This document shows positions 53,431 to 62,086 of a stretch of DNA of 64,000 nucleotides, in pieces. Made by a program: the position numbers and the translations under genes. Below the pieces are notes generated by a model. That model saw only the letters and a list, made by a program, of their open reading frames with translations, was not told where the DNA came from and did no database searches. Source of the stretch: an uncultured marine group I thaumarchaeote (GTDB taxonomy: Archaea > Thermoproteota > Nitrososphaeria > Nitrososphaerales > Nitrosopumilaceae); assembly GCA_902552015.1 (NCBI GenBank), contig CACDFH010000001.1, positions 1 to 64,000 on the forward strand, written 5' to 3'. Each line of letters begins with the position of its first letter. Position 1 is the first letter of the stretch.

Positions 53431-56124
53431 ATGACGAAACGAACGACTTCAATTATAACACTTCTAACAATGGCGCTTCTATTAGTTCCTGGCGCAGCAC
53501 TGCTACCACAAGCTGATGCTATGGGTCATGAAAACACATGTCCTGCAGTTCCAAATCCTAATGCTGATCTTCAGCTAGATGGTGCAGGTGCATCGTTCTC
53601 TTTCCCACTAATTGATTTGTGGAGAGTTGAATATGGAAAAGAATTTCCAAATGTTCAGCTAAACTATCAATCAATAGGTAGTGGCGGTGGTGTAAAGAAT
53701 CATATCGCAAAGACAATTGTCTTTGCAGGTTCTGATGCACCTCTAAAACCAGCAGAACGTGAAGCTGCACCAAACACACTACACATTCCTGAAGCAATCG
53801 GTGGTGTAACCGTAGCATACAATATTCCAGAAGTTCCTGAATCAGGACTAAAACTAACTGGTACTGTTATTGCTGATATCTTCTTAGGGAAAATCACAAA
53901 ATTCAATGATCCTGCTATTCAGGATTTGAATCCAGAGATTTCATTACCTGATAAAGATATTGTAGTTGCACACCGCTCTGATGGATCTGGCACCACATTC
54001 GTGTTCACATCTTACTTAAACCAAGTAAGTGCAGAATGGGATGAAAAAGTTGGTGCAGGTAAAAGTGTAGAATGGCCAGCAGGTATTGGTGGAAAAGGTA
54101 ACGAAGGTGTTGCTAATGTTGTAAAGACTACTCCATATTCAATTGGTTATATCGAGCTAGCATATGCATTCCAAAATAATATCAAATATGCATATGTTGA
54201 AAATGCTGATGGAACCGCTTTTGTTGAGCCATCTATGTCAAGCTTCTCTGATGCTTCTGCAGGTGCAGCTCCAATTTTACCAAAGGCAGATGAAAGTTGG
54301 TATGGTGTGAGCTTACTAAATGCACCCGGTGATAATTCCTATCCAATTGCAACCTTTACGTACATACTTGTTTATGATGAATTAAACCAAGTAACAAACG
54401 ATAAAGATACTGCACAAGCAATTGTTCATGCGATATGCTGGATGGTAACCGATGGTCAACAATACAACAAAGAATTGTTGTATGTGCCAATATCTCCGGA
54501 GGTTGTTGATCTTGCTATGACTGGATTAAAGAAAATCACATTCAATGGTGAAAATGTATTCAATATGGGTCAAAATACTGCTCCAGAATTTGAAGTAGTA
54601 ATACCTGACATGGGCGCATCTCCAGCTGGACCAAAATCTGGAGTTGAACTTCAGATTGACGGTGCAGGTGCATCATTTCCATTTCCCCTAATTGATTTGT
54701 GGAGAGTTGAATATGGCAAAGAATATCCAAATGTTCAGCTAAACTATCAATCAATAGGTAGTGGCGGTGGTGTAAAGAATCATATCGCAAAGACAATTGT
54801 CTTTGGCGCATCTGATGCACCTCTAAAACCAGCAGAACGTGATGCCGCACCAAACACACTACACATTCCTGAAGCAATCGGAGCAGTAACTATCGCATTT
54901 AATATTCCAGAATTTGTTGATGATGAGGGACGTCCAGTCTCTACATTACAATTGTCTGGCGATACTATTGCTGATATCTTCTTGGGCAAGATTACACAAT
55001 GGGACGATCAAGCAATAATTGACGATAACCCAACACTGTACAAAAAATTACCAAAATTATCCCAAAAAGATATTATAGTTGCACACCGCTCTGATGGATC
55101 TGGCACCACATTCGTGTTCACATCTTACTTAAACCAAGTAAGTGCAGAATGGGATGAAAAAGTTGGTGCAGGTAAAAGTGTAGAATGGCCAGCAGGTATT
55201 GGTGGAAAAGGTAACGAAGGTGTTGCTAATGTTGTAAAGACTACTCCATATTCAATTGGATATATTGAACTTGCATATGCATTCCAAAATAATATTCCTT
55301 ATGCACATGTAATGAATGCAGATGGTACCAGCTATGTTAAACCATCAATGAAGACAATTGCAGCCGCATCAGCCGGTGCAGCTCCAACTCTTCCAGCAGC
55401 TCATGAAAGTTGGTATGGTGTAAGCTTACTAAATGCACCAGGTTATGACTCGTATCCAATTGCAACATTCACATACTTGTTGCTTTATGAAAATTTGAAC
55501 GAAGTAACTGATGATCCTGCAACTGCACAAGCTTTGATGCATATGATTCACTGGATCATTACAAAAGGTCAAAACTACAATGATGACCTACTATACGTTC
55601 CAATTGCTCCTGAAGTAATGAAGATAGGAATAGACGGACTAAAGAGAGTTCAATTTGACGGTGAACCAGCATGGACTGCTTCTGGAATTGGAAGTGGACC
55701 TGCTCCGGCAGCAGCTGCACAAACAGCATCATCAGAATCATCTGAGGGTGGTGGTTGTCTAATTGCAACTGCAGCATTTGGTTCTGAAATGGCTCCACAG
55801 GTTCAGTTCTTGAGAGAGATTCGAGATGGTAAGGTCATGGCAACACAATCCGGCACTGCCTTTATGACAGGATTCAACCAATTCTATTACTCCTTCTCAC
55901 CAGCAGTAGCTGATTATGAAAGAGAGAATCCAGTCTTCAAAGAGACAGTAAAGGTCGCATTGACTCCTATGCTATCATCATTGGCATTGCTAAACTTTGT
56001 TAATGTTGACACCGAAGAACAAATGTTAGGATGGGGCATCTCGTTGATACTACTCAACATCGGAATGTACTTTGTTGCACCAGCTGTTATAATTGCAAAA
56101 ATCAAAAAACGATTGAGGAAATAA
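53431..56124 (+). CDS. Tandem double-PstS fusion with CFI-box-like C-terminal domain
   Basis: The 897-residue protein has a signal peptide, then two complete PstS binding domains (about 45-375 and 408-745), each with DGAGASF, the LIDLWRVEYGKE stretch, GSGGGVKNHI and VAHRSDGSGTTFVF. A cysteine-containing domain follows (GGGCLIATAAFGSEM near 769), of the type called CFI-box C-terminal, and then two hydrophobic segments and a basic end. Two binding sites on one chain are unusual. The two modules share a 184-base perfect DNA repeat, a sign of recent duplication or gene conversion. Its promoter matches pstS. Confidence 0.88.
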   Translation: MTKRTTSIITLLTMALLLVPGAALLPQADAMGHENTCPAVPNPNADLQLDGAGASFSFPLIDLWRVEYGKEFPNVQLNYQSIGSGGGVKNHIAKTIVFAGSDAPLKPAEREAAPNTLHIPEAIGGVTVAYNIPEVPESGLKLTGTVIADIFLGKITKFNDPAIQDLNPEISLPDKDIVVAHRSDGSGTTFVFTSYLNQVSAEWDEKVGAGKSVEWPAGIGGKGNEGVANVVKTTPYSIGYIELAYAFQNNIKYAYVENADGTAFVEPSMSSFSDASAGAAPILPKADESWYGVSLLNAPGDNSYPIATFTYILVYDELNQVTNDKDTAQAIVHAICWMVTDGQQYNKELLYVPISPEVVDLAMTGLKKITFNGENVFNMGQNTAPEFEVVIPDMGASPAGPKSGVELQIDGAGASFPFPLIDLWRVEYGKEYPNVQLNYQSIGSGGGVKNHIAKTIVFGASDAPLKPAERDAAPNTLHIPEAIGAVTIAFNIPEFVDDEGRPVSTLQLSGDTIADIFLGKITQWDDQAIIDDNPTLYKKLPKLSQKDIIVAHRSDGSGTTFVFTSYLNQVSAEWDEKVGAGKSVEWPAGIGGKGNEGVANVVKTTPYSIGYIELAYAFQNNIPYAHVMNADGTSYVKPSMKTIAAASAGAAPTLPAAHESWYGVSLLNAPGYDSYPIATFTYLLLYENLNEVTDDPATAQALMHMIHWIITKGQNYNDDLLYVPIAPEVMKIGIDGLKRVQFDGEPAWTASGIGSGPAPAAAAQTASSESSEGGGCLIATAAFGSEMAPQVQFLREIRDGKVMATQSGTAFMTGFNQFYYSFSPAVADYERENPVFKETVKVALTPMLSSLALLNFVNVDTEEQMLGWGISLILLNIGMYFVAPAVIIAKIKKRLRK
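53963..54146 (+). repeat. 184-base perfect repeat, first copy (within tandem pstS)
   Basis: These 184 bases are identical, base for base, to 55076-55259, an offset of 1113 bases. They encode the VAHRSDGSG to VVKTTPYSIG part of each PstS module. Flanking sequence is clearly diverged, so the identity is confined to this block. Confidence 0.9.
55076..55259 (+). repeat. 184-base perfect repeat, second copy (within tandem pstS)
   Basis: Second copy of the block at 53963-54146. The sequence changes at a single third-codon position (GGT to GGA) right at its end and differs increasingly after that. Third positions within the block, normally free to drift, are unchanged, which favours gene conversion over selection alone. 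Confidence 0.9.
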
Positions 56125-56289
56125 CCTCATGACTCCCTTTCTTTCTTATTTTCAATTTTCAAAAAATGTTTTTACAAATGATTATCATTTGCTAAGCAAC
56201 ATAACACTATGTAGCATATTCTATAACTCTGTTATCGTAACATGGAACTATGTTGCCCCCTTATATCCTCTGTATTTCGGAGAAAAGTT

Positions 56290-57351
56290 ATGATGTCTAC
56301 AAAGACTAAAAACATTGAACGTAGAAATATTCAGATTAGCGGAGGCTCTACCTATGTAATTTCACTTCCAAAAAAATGGATTGAAAAACTAAATCTAAAA
56401 AACGGAGATTCCATGCAAATTGTAAACAACGCAAACAATTCTATCACACTTTCTGCTGATTCTATTCAAGAAGAATCAACAACCTATCCTGAAATTAAAA
56501 TTAAAAAAACAGACTCTGTAGAGTCAATAAAGCGAAAAATCATCTCATTATACATTTCTGGGCACAGTTTCATGGTGTTAAACTCCCCAAGAGCAAAAAT
56601 TGAAACTGATGTACGCTCTATGGTTATGAAATTAATCCGAACTAAATTTGTAGGAACGGAAATCATAGAATCTGATTCAGAATCAATAACAATCAAGGTG
56701 CTTTCTACAATACCTGAGATGAAACTAGAGTTGGCATTCAACAGAATGTTCAAATCAACATCCAACATGTTCTCTGAGACAATACATGCAATTGAAAAAG
56801 GTGATTCTGAGTATGCCCAAGAAATAGTTCACATGGACGATGAGATTAACCGCTTTTCGTATTATCTTACCAGAAATCTGGTTATGGCCTTAGATGATGC
56901 CAACATCTTATCTGCATTAGGATTAGAAAAAACATCTCAAGCAATTGGTTACAAACGAATTATCACATGCGTTGAAAGAATTGCAGACCACATTTCTACA
57001 ATTGCAAAAGTAGTTGTTGACATGAATAAAAACATCTCAAAAACCCCAAAAGACATCATCAATACATATCAAAAAACAATCGAACTTTTCGATAAAACTA
57101 TGGCTCTCATTTCTGAGAGAAACTACTCACAGGCAGAAAAACATGCTGAAGAAATAGAGGCACTCATTGATGAAACAAACGCCTTGGTCAAATCAACTAA
57201 AACCAACTCTGAAGCATCTATTGTATATCAAAATTTGATATATCAAAATAGAAGAATTTTAGATTACATTCTAGACATATCTGAAGTTGTCATGAATGAT
57301 ACAGTAGATTCTATTGTTTCTATGAAAACAATTGAAAATACTGAGGCTTAA
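56290..57351 (+). CDS. AbrB-PhoU fusion regulator
   Basis: From ATG 56290 the protein has 353 residues (longer in-frame starts lie upstream at 56242). An AbrB/SpoVT-like DNA-binding domain comes first (NIERRNIQISGGSTYVISLPKKWIEKLNLKNGDSM). It is followed by two PhoU-like helical repeats (about 190-345) with VERIADHISTIAKVV. Such AbrB-PhoU proteins are archaeal candidates for phosphate-responsive transcription control. Placement directly after the two pstS genes supports this. Whether it binds the shared pstS element is untested. Confidence 0.85.
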   Translation: MMSTKTKNIERRNIQISGGSTYVISLPKKWIEKLNLKNGDSMQIVNNANNSITLSADSIQEESTTYPEIKIKKTDSVESIKRKIISLYISGHSFMVLNSPRAKIETDVRSMVMKLIRTKFVGTEIIESDSESITIKVLSTIPEMKLELAFNRMFKSTSNMFSETIHAIEKGDSEYAQEIVHMDDEINRFSYYLTRNLVMALDDANILSALGLEKTSQAIGYKRIITCVERIADHISTIAKVVVDMNKNISKTPKDIINTYQKTIELFDKTMALISERNYSQAEKHAEEIEALIDETNALVKSTKTNSEASIVYQNLIYQNRRILDYILDISEVVMNDTVDSIVSMKTIENTEA

Positions 57352-57414
57352 GATCCTATATTCTATAGAAATCTCTTAGACTAGCAATAACTATCACTTT
57401 GCCCATCATAATTT

Positions 57415-57525
57415 ATGGAAACAAAATTCCTTCCTCAAATAAGATTCCCAAAGGATAGAGTTTTGGAATTGGCTCGTTTAAACAAAATGAGCTTTAATTC
57501 TGAACTTGGAAAACTCGAATCCTAA
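57415..57525 (+). CDS. Possible 36-residue protein
   Basis: ATG at 57415 opens a 36-codon frame, METKFLPQIRFPKDRVLELA and so on, ending TAA at 57523. The pattern of a short strand then a helix recalls one half of a ribbon-helix-helix protein. The stop lies 16 bases before the convergent regulator's stop. There is no other evidence, so it may be chance. Confidence 0.35.
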   Translation: METKFLPQIRFPKDRVLELARLNKMSFNSELGKLES

Positions 57526-57541
57526 GAATATTTTTTTTATT

Positions 57542-58057
57542 CTATAGTGAAGACATGATGTCTGCAAGGTTGTCTGATGCAGTTTCCACAACGTCTGGGT
57601 GATATTCGGTAATTAGATTTGCAATTCTTTGTTTTTCTACTACAAAGTATCTCTTTTTCAAGTTAGATTTCTTGAAATCAACAATTCCATCGTTTACTAA
57701 TTTTGATAAATAAAATGATACTGTGGCGCTTGCCTTTCCAACACTTGATACAATTTCTTGAAACTCCATCTTGTCATTTTCTAATAATGATACGAGAATT
57801 GCTTTTGGTGTTGTTTGTCTTAGACGTGATGCTACTTTGGATTCTTCTTCTGTCATGTCATTAATGAAAAATCTTGAAACTCGTGTTGTTCTTTGAGTTT
57901 TGATTACTCCATTATTTTCTAATTTTCTGACATAGTAACTTAAAACGCCATTTGAGAGGTTTATTTTTTCCATGACTTCTCTAAATCTGATTCCAGGATT
58001 TCTTTTGATCTCTGAAACGATTAATTCCTCTCTAGATTCCATGTTTGCCAATTTCAA
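57542..58057 (-). CDS. Double winged-helix transcriptional regulator
   Basis: The 171-residue protein has two winged-helix units: SEIKRNPGIRFREVMEKINLSNGVLSYYVRKLENNGVI in the first half and SLLENDKMEFQEIVSSVGKASATVSFYLSKLVNDGIV in the second. There is no cysteine for metal sensing. It overlaps the start region of the small membrane protein gene by four bases, so that gene's product, encoded upstream, is probably its sensor or partner. The target is unknown. Confidence 0.85.
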   Translation of the reverse strand: MKLANMESREELIVSEIKRNPGIRFREVMEKINLSNGVLSYYVRKLENNGVIKTQRTTRVSRFFINDMTEEESKVASRLRQTTPKAILVSLLENDKMEFQEIVSSVGKASATVSFYLSKLVNDGIVDFKKSNLKKRYFVVEKQRIANLITEYHPDVVETASDNLADIMSSL

Positions 58058-58443
58058 TCCCTCCTAAATATAGCTAATGCTAGTAATCCAATCATTGCAA
58101 GCATCATTAGATGTGCTATTTCTGATGGTGATTCTAAAATATTGTAAACATGAGTTTTAGTTGCGTCTAAAAGTTGAACAATCTCTGCTGCTGTAAACAC
58201 CATAAATGCGATTGTAGTTATGATCATCTTTTTTGTTCTCATCTTATAGTATGCATTTACACTGAGTATTGCAAGAAATACCGACAAAATAATTCCAGAT
58301 GTGTGCAAAAGCAGATGCCAAATGTGTGCGCCATGGTAAATGTGAGGCATCAATACAGGAACTGATAATGCTCCGACAGTTGTCAAAATGACTGCGATGA
58401 GTAATTTTGGTTTGCTTTCAGCAAATTTCTGGTAACTGAACAT
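58054..58443 (-). CDS. Four-span small membrane protein coupled to the winged-helix regulator
   Basis: The 129-residue protein has four predicted membrane segments with His residues in and near them (YHGAHIWHLLLHTSG). Regulator and membrane protein overlap by four bases, a translationally coupled pair that recurs in archaea with unknown signal. The His-rich second span could bind haem or metal, but no canonical motif is present. The cupredoxin lies 69 bases upstream on the same strand. Confidence 0.75.
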   Translation of the reverse strand: MFSYQKFAESKPKLLIAVILTTVGALSVPVLMPHIYHGAHIWHLLLHTSGIILSVFLAILSVNAYYKMRTKKMIITTIAFMVFTAAEIVQLLDATKTHVYNILESPSEIAHLMMLAMIGLLALAIFRRD

Positions 58444-58512
58444 ATTTTCCAGTTATGCCATTTCTAATTTAAAACGATATAGTACAACTATCGAAAATTT
58501 ATGAATAGAAAA

Positions 58513-58974
58513 TCATCTGATGTTGATGACACCCTCCATCCAGGGATGAAGCGTGCAATGGTATTGATATTCTCCCATCTCATAAAATTTGTAAACAAAG
58601 TATTCATTTTGTCTTATGACATCTGTTGGAAAATGCAGATAGTCTGAATCACCTCTAAGTCTAACGTTGTGTTCAAACTCGTCTTCATTTACAAACAATA
58701 CAGTTTCTCCTGCATTGATTGTCTTTTCGTATGGCAAAAAGCACAAATCATCTACTTCACATCCTGGTTTCCATGAATCTTTTGCTATTATGATCAAATG
58801 TTGTGCCTTTTCATCTGTATTTCCGCTGTATGGTGCCTCTGAAAAAATTTCTGTCTCAGAATAAATTGAATTTAGTCGTTCAGCATCTGTTTCAAAATTT
58901 GTTACATCTGATATGACAATGTATGCTGTAAGAACTAACAAACCTGTGATTAACCCTATTGTGATTATTTTCAT
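58513..58974 (-). CDS. Plastocyanin-like blue-copper protein (cupredoxin), secreted/anchored
   Basis: The 153-residue protein has an N-terminal membrane segment (about 3-22) and a cupredoxin fold with the type 1 copper ligands His102 (EHNVRL), Cys140, His143 and Met146 in YHCTLHPWMEG. Ammonia-oxidising archaea use many such proteins as electron carriers outside the membrane. The gene starts directly before the RlmN-like gene's stop (stop at 58975), so the two form an operon. Confidence 0.92.
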   Translation of the reverse strand: MKIITIGLITGLLVLTAYIVISDVTNFETDAERLNSIYSETEIFSEAPYSGNTDEKAQHLIIIAKDSWKPGCEVDDLCFLPYEKTINAGETVLFVNEDEFEHNVRLRGDSDYLHFPTDVIRQNEYFVYKFYEMGEYQYHCTLHPWMEGVINIR

Positions 58975-60036
58975 TTACTTTATTTGCACAATATCTGTTC
59001 TAAGCTGACCGCATGCGGCAGATATTTCAGTTCCTTTCTCAATGCGAATTGTACAATTCACGCCTGCTTCATTTAAAATTCGTTTAAACTCAAACACTCT
59101 GCTTTTTGATGGGCGTTTAAAGTCGCCTGCAGTTGGATTTATTGGAATTAAATTCACATGTGATCCGTTTCCTCGTAATAGTTCTGCTAGTTCTTGTGCA
59201 GTATCTCGTGAATCATTTACCCCTTCCATTAACGCATACTCAAATGTCACTCTTCTGCCTGTTTTTTTGAAATAATAATGCCCTGCATCAATTATCTCTT
59301 TAACTGAATCCCTTGTAGCGGTAGGAACTAATTTTTTTCGTAATTCATTATTTGGTGCATGTAGAGATATTGCAAGACCAATCTGCAAATCCTCATCAGC
59401 TAATTTTTCAATTCCTTCTTTGATTCCTATTGTTGAAATTGTAATATGTCGTTGTCCCAAGCCAAAACCTCTTGGGTCTGTTAAAATTTTCACAGCCCTG
59501 ATCATTTCATCATAGTTTGCCATCGGTTCACCCATTCCCATAAAAACTAAATTTGTAATGTGCTCCTTTCTTTGCTCAATCATCTCTTCAAAATGAACTA
59601 CCTGTGCTACAATGTGTTCAGCCTTTAGATTTGTCTCAAAGCCCATCTGCCCTGTTGCACAAAATGTGCATCCCATTGCACATCCAATCTGAGTAGAAAC
59701 ACATACTGTTGATCTTGGAAGTCCGTTTTCTTTTTCAGACTCGTACTGCATGAGAACCGTTTCAACTGATTTGTCATTTGTAAGGTTAAGCAATAATTTT
59801 GTAGTATCTCCATCTTCGCTTGTAACTCTGTGAATCTCTTTTGCAGAACCAATCGTATATCCTGCCTCGACCAACTCTGCAATCATTTTTTTTGGTAGCT
59901 GTTTGATATCTGCGATACTTTTGGGAAATTTGAAATAAAGTGGCATTAGGATTTGATCTGCTCTATACCTTTGATATCCCATGTCAATTACCAGCTTTTC
60001 CATTTCTTCTGGAAGTAGCCTATACAGGTCAGTCAT
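58975..60036 (-). CDS. rlmN: RlmN-like radical-SAM RNA methyltransferase
   Basis: The 353-residue enzyme methylates an adenine (bacterial substrates are 23S rRNA A2503 and tRNA). It has the radical-SAM cluster CAMGCTFCATG and the methyl-carrier cysteine region AACGQLRTD near the end, as in RlmN. HITISTIGI, GLAISLHAPN and VNLIPINP are also typical. The archaeal target is unconfirmed. It is first gene of a pair with the cupredoxin. Confidence 0.9.
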   Translation of the reverse strand: MTDLYRLLPEEMEKLVIDMGYQRYRADQILMPLYFKFPKSIADIKQLPKKMIAELVEAGYTIGSAKEIHRVTSEDGDTTKLLLNLTNDKSVETVLMQYESEKENGLPRSTVCVSTQIGCAMGCTFCATGQMGFETNLKAEHIVAQVVHFEEMIEQRKEHITNLVFMGMGEPMANYDEMIRAVKILTDPRGFGLGQRHITISTIGIKEGIEKLADEDLQIGLAISLHAPNNELRKKLVPTATRDSVKEIIDAGHYYFKKTGRRVTFEYALMEGVNDSRDTAQELAELLRGNGSHVNLIPINPTAGDFKRPSKSRVFEFKRILNEAGVNCTIRIEKGTEISAACGQLRTDIVQIK

Positions 60037-60133
60037 ATCACATCTTTACCCTTGAATTGATATTATAATCTAACTTCTAATGTTCTAAAATAATTGTGAA
60101 ATTTTTTATAATCACCTAATCAGAATTTCATAT

Positions 60134-60505
60134 ATGATAACAGTTGACTGTCATGAAGTTGAATCAATTCAAAATGAATTGCTAATTTATGTCGCAGATA
60201 ATGTTGCAGCGATTCCTAACATAAAATATCACGAGTTTGTATTATCTCCTATAGAAGAAGAAGGTATTATTGATACAAATGAAGTTGTTGCATCAATCAA
60301 GGAATTCTTAGAATCAATTGGAGAACAACGTAACTTTGCTGTAATTTCCAGAGGTGAAATAATTTCAATAGAATCTATTGCTGGTAAAACAATCGAACGT
60401 GATTCAAAACAATCTGCAGAAGGATTATTTTCTTGTCCTCATTGTGGTCATATTACGCCATATGAGACGGTACATCAAACACATATGAAAATTCATTATT
60501 TTTAA
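60134..60505 (+). CDS. Small protein with C-terminal C2H2-like zinc finger
   Basis: The 123-residue protein has an acidic N-terminal region (about 1-95, alternating Ile/Glu) and a C-terminal finger FSCPHCGHITPYETVHQTHMKIHYF, a CX2C-then-HX4H pattern resembling eukaryotic-type C2H2 fingers. Some archaea carry such single-finger proteins. The function is unknown. Its stop lies 8 bases from the 3' end of the convergent tRNA-Thr. Confidence 0.75.
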   Translation: MITVDCHEVESIQNELLIYVADNVAAIPNIKYHEFVLSPIEEEGIIDTNEVVASIKEFLESIGEQRNFAVISRGEIISIESIAGKTIERDSKQSAEGLFSCPHCGHITPYETVHQTHMKIHYF

Positions 60506-60512
60506 AGTAAAA

Positions 60513-60587
60513 AGCCAATAGAGAGATTTGAACTCTCGACCTATTGATTACAAATCAATTGCTCTAACCAGGCTGAGCTACATTGGC
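60513..60587 (-). tRNA. tRNA-Thr (anticodon TGT)
   Basis: The minus strand folds into a full cloverleaf: acceptor GCCAATG with TATTGGC, D-arm GCTC/GAGC, anticodon stem ATTGA/TCAAT around TTTGTAA (anticodon TGT), T-stem GAGAG/CTCTC with loop TTCAAAT. No CCA is encoded and no intron is present. TTTTAAAAC about 30 bases upstream on the minus strand is a suitable TATA box, and a T-run follows the 3' end. Confidence 0.97.
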
Positions 60588-60634
60588 ACTGTATTTTTTA
60601 TGAAATTGCTGTTTTAAAATGTTAAGATATCAAA

Positions 60635-60718
60635 TTATGATGATTTTGGTGGATCATGGTTTCCACATGGATGGATGTTGTTTCCTTCATCTTCACATGT
60701 TTCAATATGACATTTCAT
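60635..60718 (-). CDS. Possible 27-residue Cys/His-rich micropeptide
   Basis: The 28-codon frame (MKCHIETCEDEGNNIHPCGN and so on) carries three Cys and three His in 20 residues, spaced as CHx3C then HPCxNH. That arrangement would bind a metal ion. It stands alone in the gap between tRNA-Thr and the next gene. The length is near the limit of chance, so a search for conservation is decisive. Confidence 0.4.
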   Translation of the reverse strand: MKCHIETCEDEGNNIHPCGNHDPPKSS

Positions 60719-60799
60719 AATTCTGATCTTTTGAACTAATTAAAAAACAATTTCCTCTGATGATAAAATTTTAACTAATGATTAATCTATCAAAAATTG

Positions 60800-61174
60800 A
60801 TGTTAAAGGAGATTCTTGCTGATATTATCAAAGTTGATGATGTACTAATGGTAGTCAAAAGTAATGGTGCCACAATAGAAATGAGAAGTAATTCGCTTTC
60901 CATAAGACAAAAGGAAAAATGGATAACTATTGGAGAAAATGATGGCCCTTGTCATATGCATGTCAATGATGAAATGATAAAAAATGCGGAATTTGTTATA
61001 GAACAAAAACCTGAAAGAACTAGTTTCAGTGTTAGATTTTTTGATGAAAAAAATGAGCGTGTTCTTGGATGTTTTTTTACAAAAATGTACGATGAAAACA
61101 AAATGATAAAGTCAGAACGAAAAAAACTCTACGATGATCTACATGCAAAATATGGGCAGAAAATCAAGTTCTAA
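60800..61174 (+). CDS. ChuX/HutX-like haem-handling-type protein (tentative)
   Basis: The 124-residue protein (ATG 60800; a TTG one codon earlier is possible) has VVKSNGATIEMRSNSLSIRQK, GPCHMHVNDEMI and SFSVRFFDEKNERVLGCFF. The strand order and the GPCHMHV turn resemble ChuX/HutX-family haem-binding proteins. This is a weak resemblance by eye. It is a single gene preceded by an AT-rich promoter region. Confidence 0.6.
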   Translation: MLKEILADIIKVDDVLMVVKSNGATIEMRSNSLSIRQKEKWITIGENDGPCHMHVNDEMIKNAEFVIEQKPERTSFSVRFFDEKNERVLGCFFTKMYDENKMIKSERKKLYDDLHAKYGQKIKF

Positions 61175-61265
61175 CCATATTCTCTCAGTTAATTATATGG
61201 AATCATTTGAGCCTTTAACAAAAATATACTCATAATTTAATAACTTCTAACCTCTGGTTTGTTTA

Positions 61266-61514
61266 TTGAAACTCAAATATGTCCAACCAAAGAAGCTCAA
61301 AGTTCTCATAGCTGTATTTACTGTGGTTGGTGTTTGGGGCATTGGATTTGGTTTGTGGAGAGGTAGCCTTGATCCAGGTTCAATGAATAATTTCATGATT
61401 GTAGTCTTAGGTGTAGTTAATCTATTCTTAGGTGCCTTCATGGCCTACTTGTATCTAACACAGGTAAGGAACATTGATCCAAGAAAAGACTCAAAGTACA
61501 AACGAAAGAAATAA
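61266..61514 (+). CDS. 82-residue two-span membrane protein
   Basis: Starting at TTG 61266, this small protein has two hydrophobic segments (about 12-31 and 42-64) and a basic, charged tail (RKDSKYKRKK). No motif beyond topology is visible. Its last 24 bases overlap the convergent CPBP-like gene. Function is unknown. Confidence 0.7.
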   Translation: MKLKYVQPKKLKVLIAVFTVVGVWGIGFGLWRGSLDPGSMNNFMIVVLGVVNLFLGAFMAYLYLTQVRNIDPRKDSKYKRKK

Positions 61515-62057
61515 CATTCCTACAACCAGAATATTTGTTGCAAAATGCATTGCATACGAATGCTTTATTCCTTTTTTGTCATAAATATACTTGAATACAA
61601 AACCAATTGGTATCAAGACTAGTGCCATGTGTATCTTTATTCCCATACCAATATGGATTAGCGCCCATACCAAAACCATCTTTTTTGACTTTCTAAAATA
61701 AAATTCTTCAAAATAGTTGATATGTAAAAACATGTAAAGTAACAATGGCACAAATGGAATGATTCCAAGCATTCCTTGCTCTGCAAATGGTCCAAATGCA
61801 ATGTTGTAGCCAAGCCAACTCCAGTTTAGTATGGGTATCTGATCAACATACTCAAACACAAACAAAACGTATACTGCTAAAATACCAAAAGCTATTGGCG
61901 CATACTTGATAGAACCTATTCCTGCTTTCAGATCTAAAACGCGTTTTTTTGTATCCTTGATTAAAAGAAGACTTGCTCCTACTGTCAGTACATAGTATCC
62001 GATAAGAAATGCATCTGAATCAAAAAATGAAATGTCCACTTTACACAAAGTGCACAC
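61491..62057 (-). CDS. Small CPBP-like intramembrane metalloprotease
   Basis: The 188-residue protein has five to six membrane segments and the CPBP motif set: FEEFYFRKSKK (EExxxR), WALIHIGMG (His) and YAMHFATNIL (HxxxN). These match glutamate-activated intramembrane metalloproteases, although the protein is shorter than most. The frame opens with GTG at 62057; another GTG seven codons downstream would remove the N-terminal cysteine pair. Substrate unknown. Confidence 0.7.
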   Translation of the reverse strand: MCTLCKVDISFFDSDAFLIGYYVLTVGASLLLIKDTKKRVLDLKAGIGSIKYAPIAFGILAVYVLFVFEYVDQIPILNWSWLGYNIAFGPFAEQGMLGIIPFVPLLLYMFLHINYFEEFYFRKSKKMVLVWALIHIGMGIKIHMALVLIPIGFVFKYIYDKKGIKHSYAMHFATNILVVGMLFLSFVL

Positions 62058-62086
62058 TTCATAAATAACCTATTCTAATACTATTC

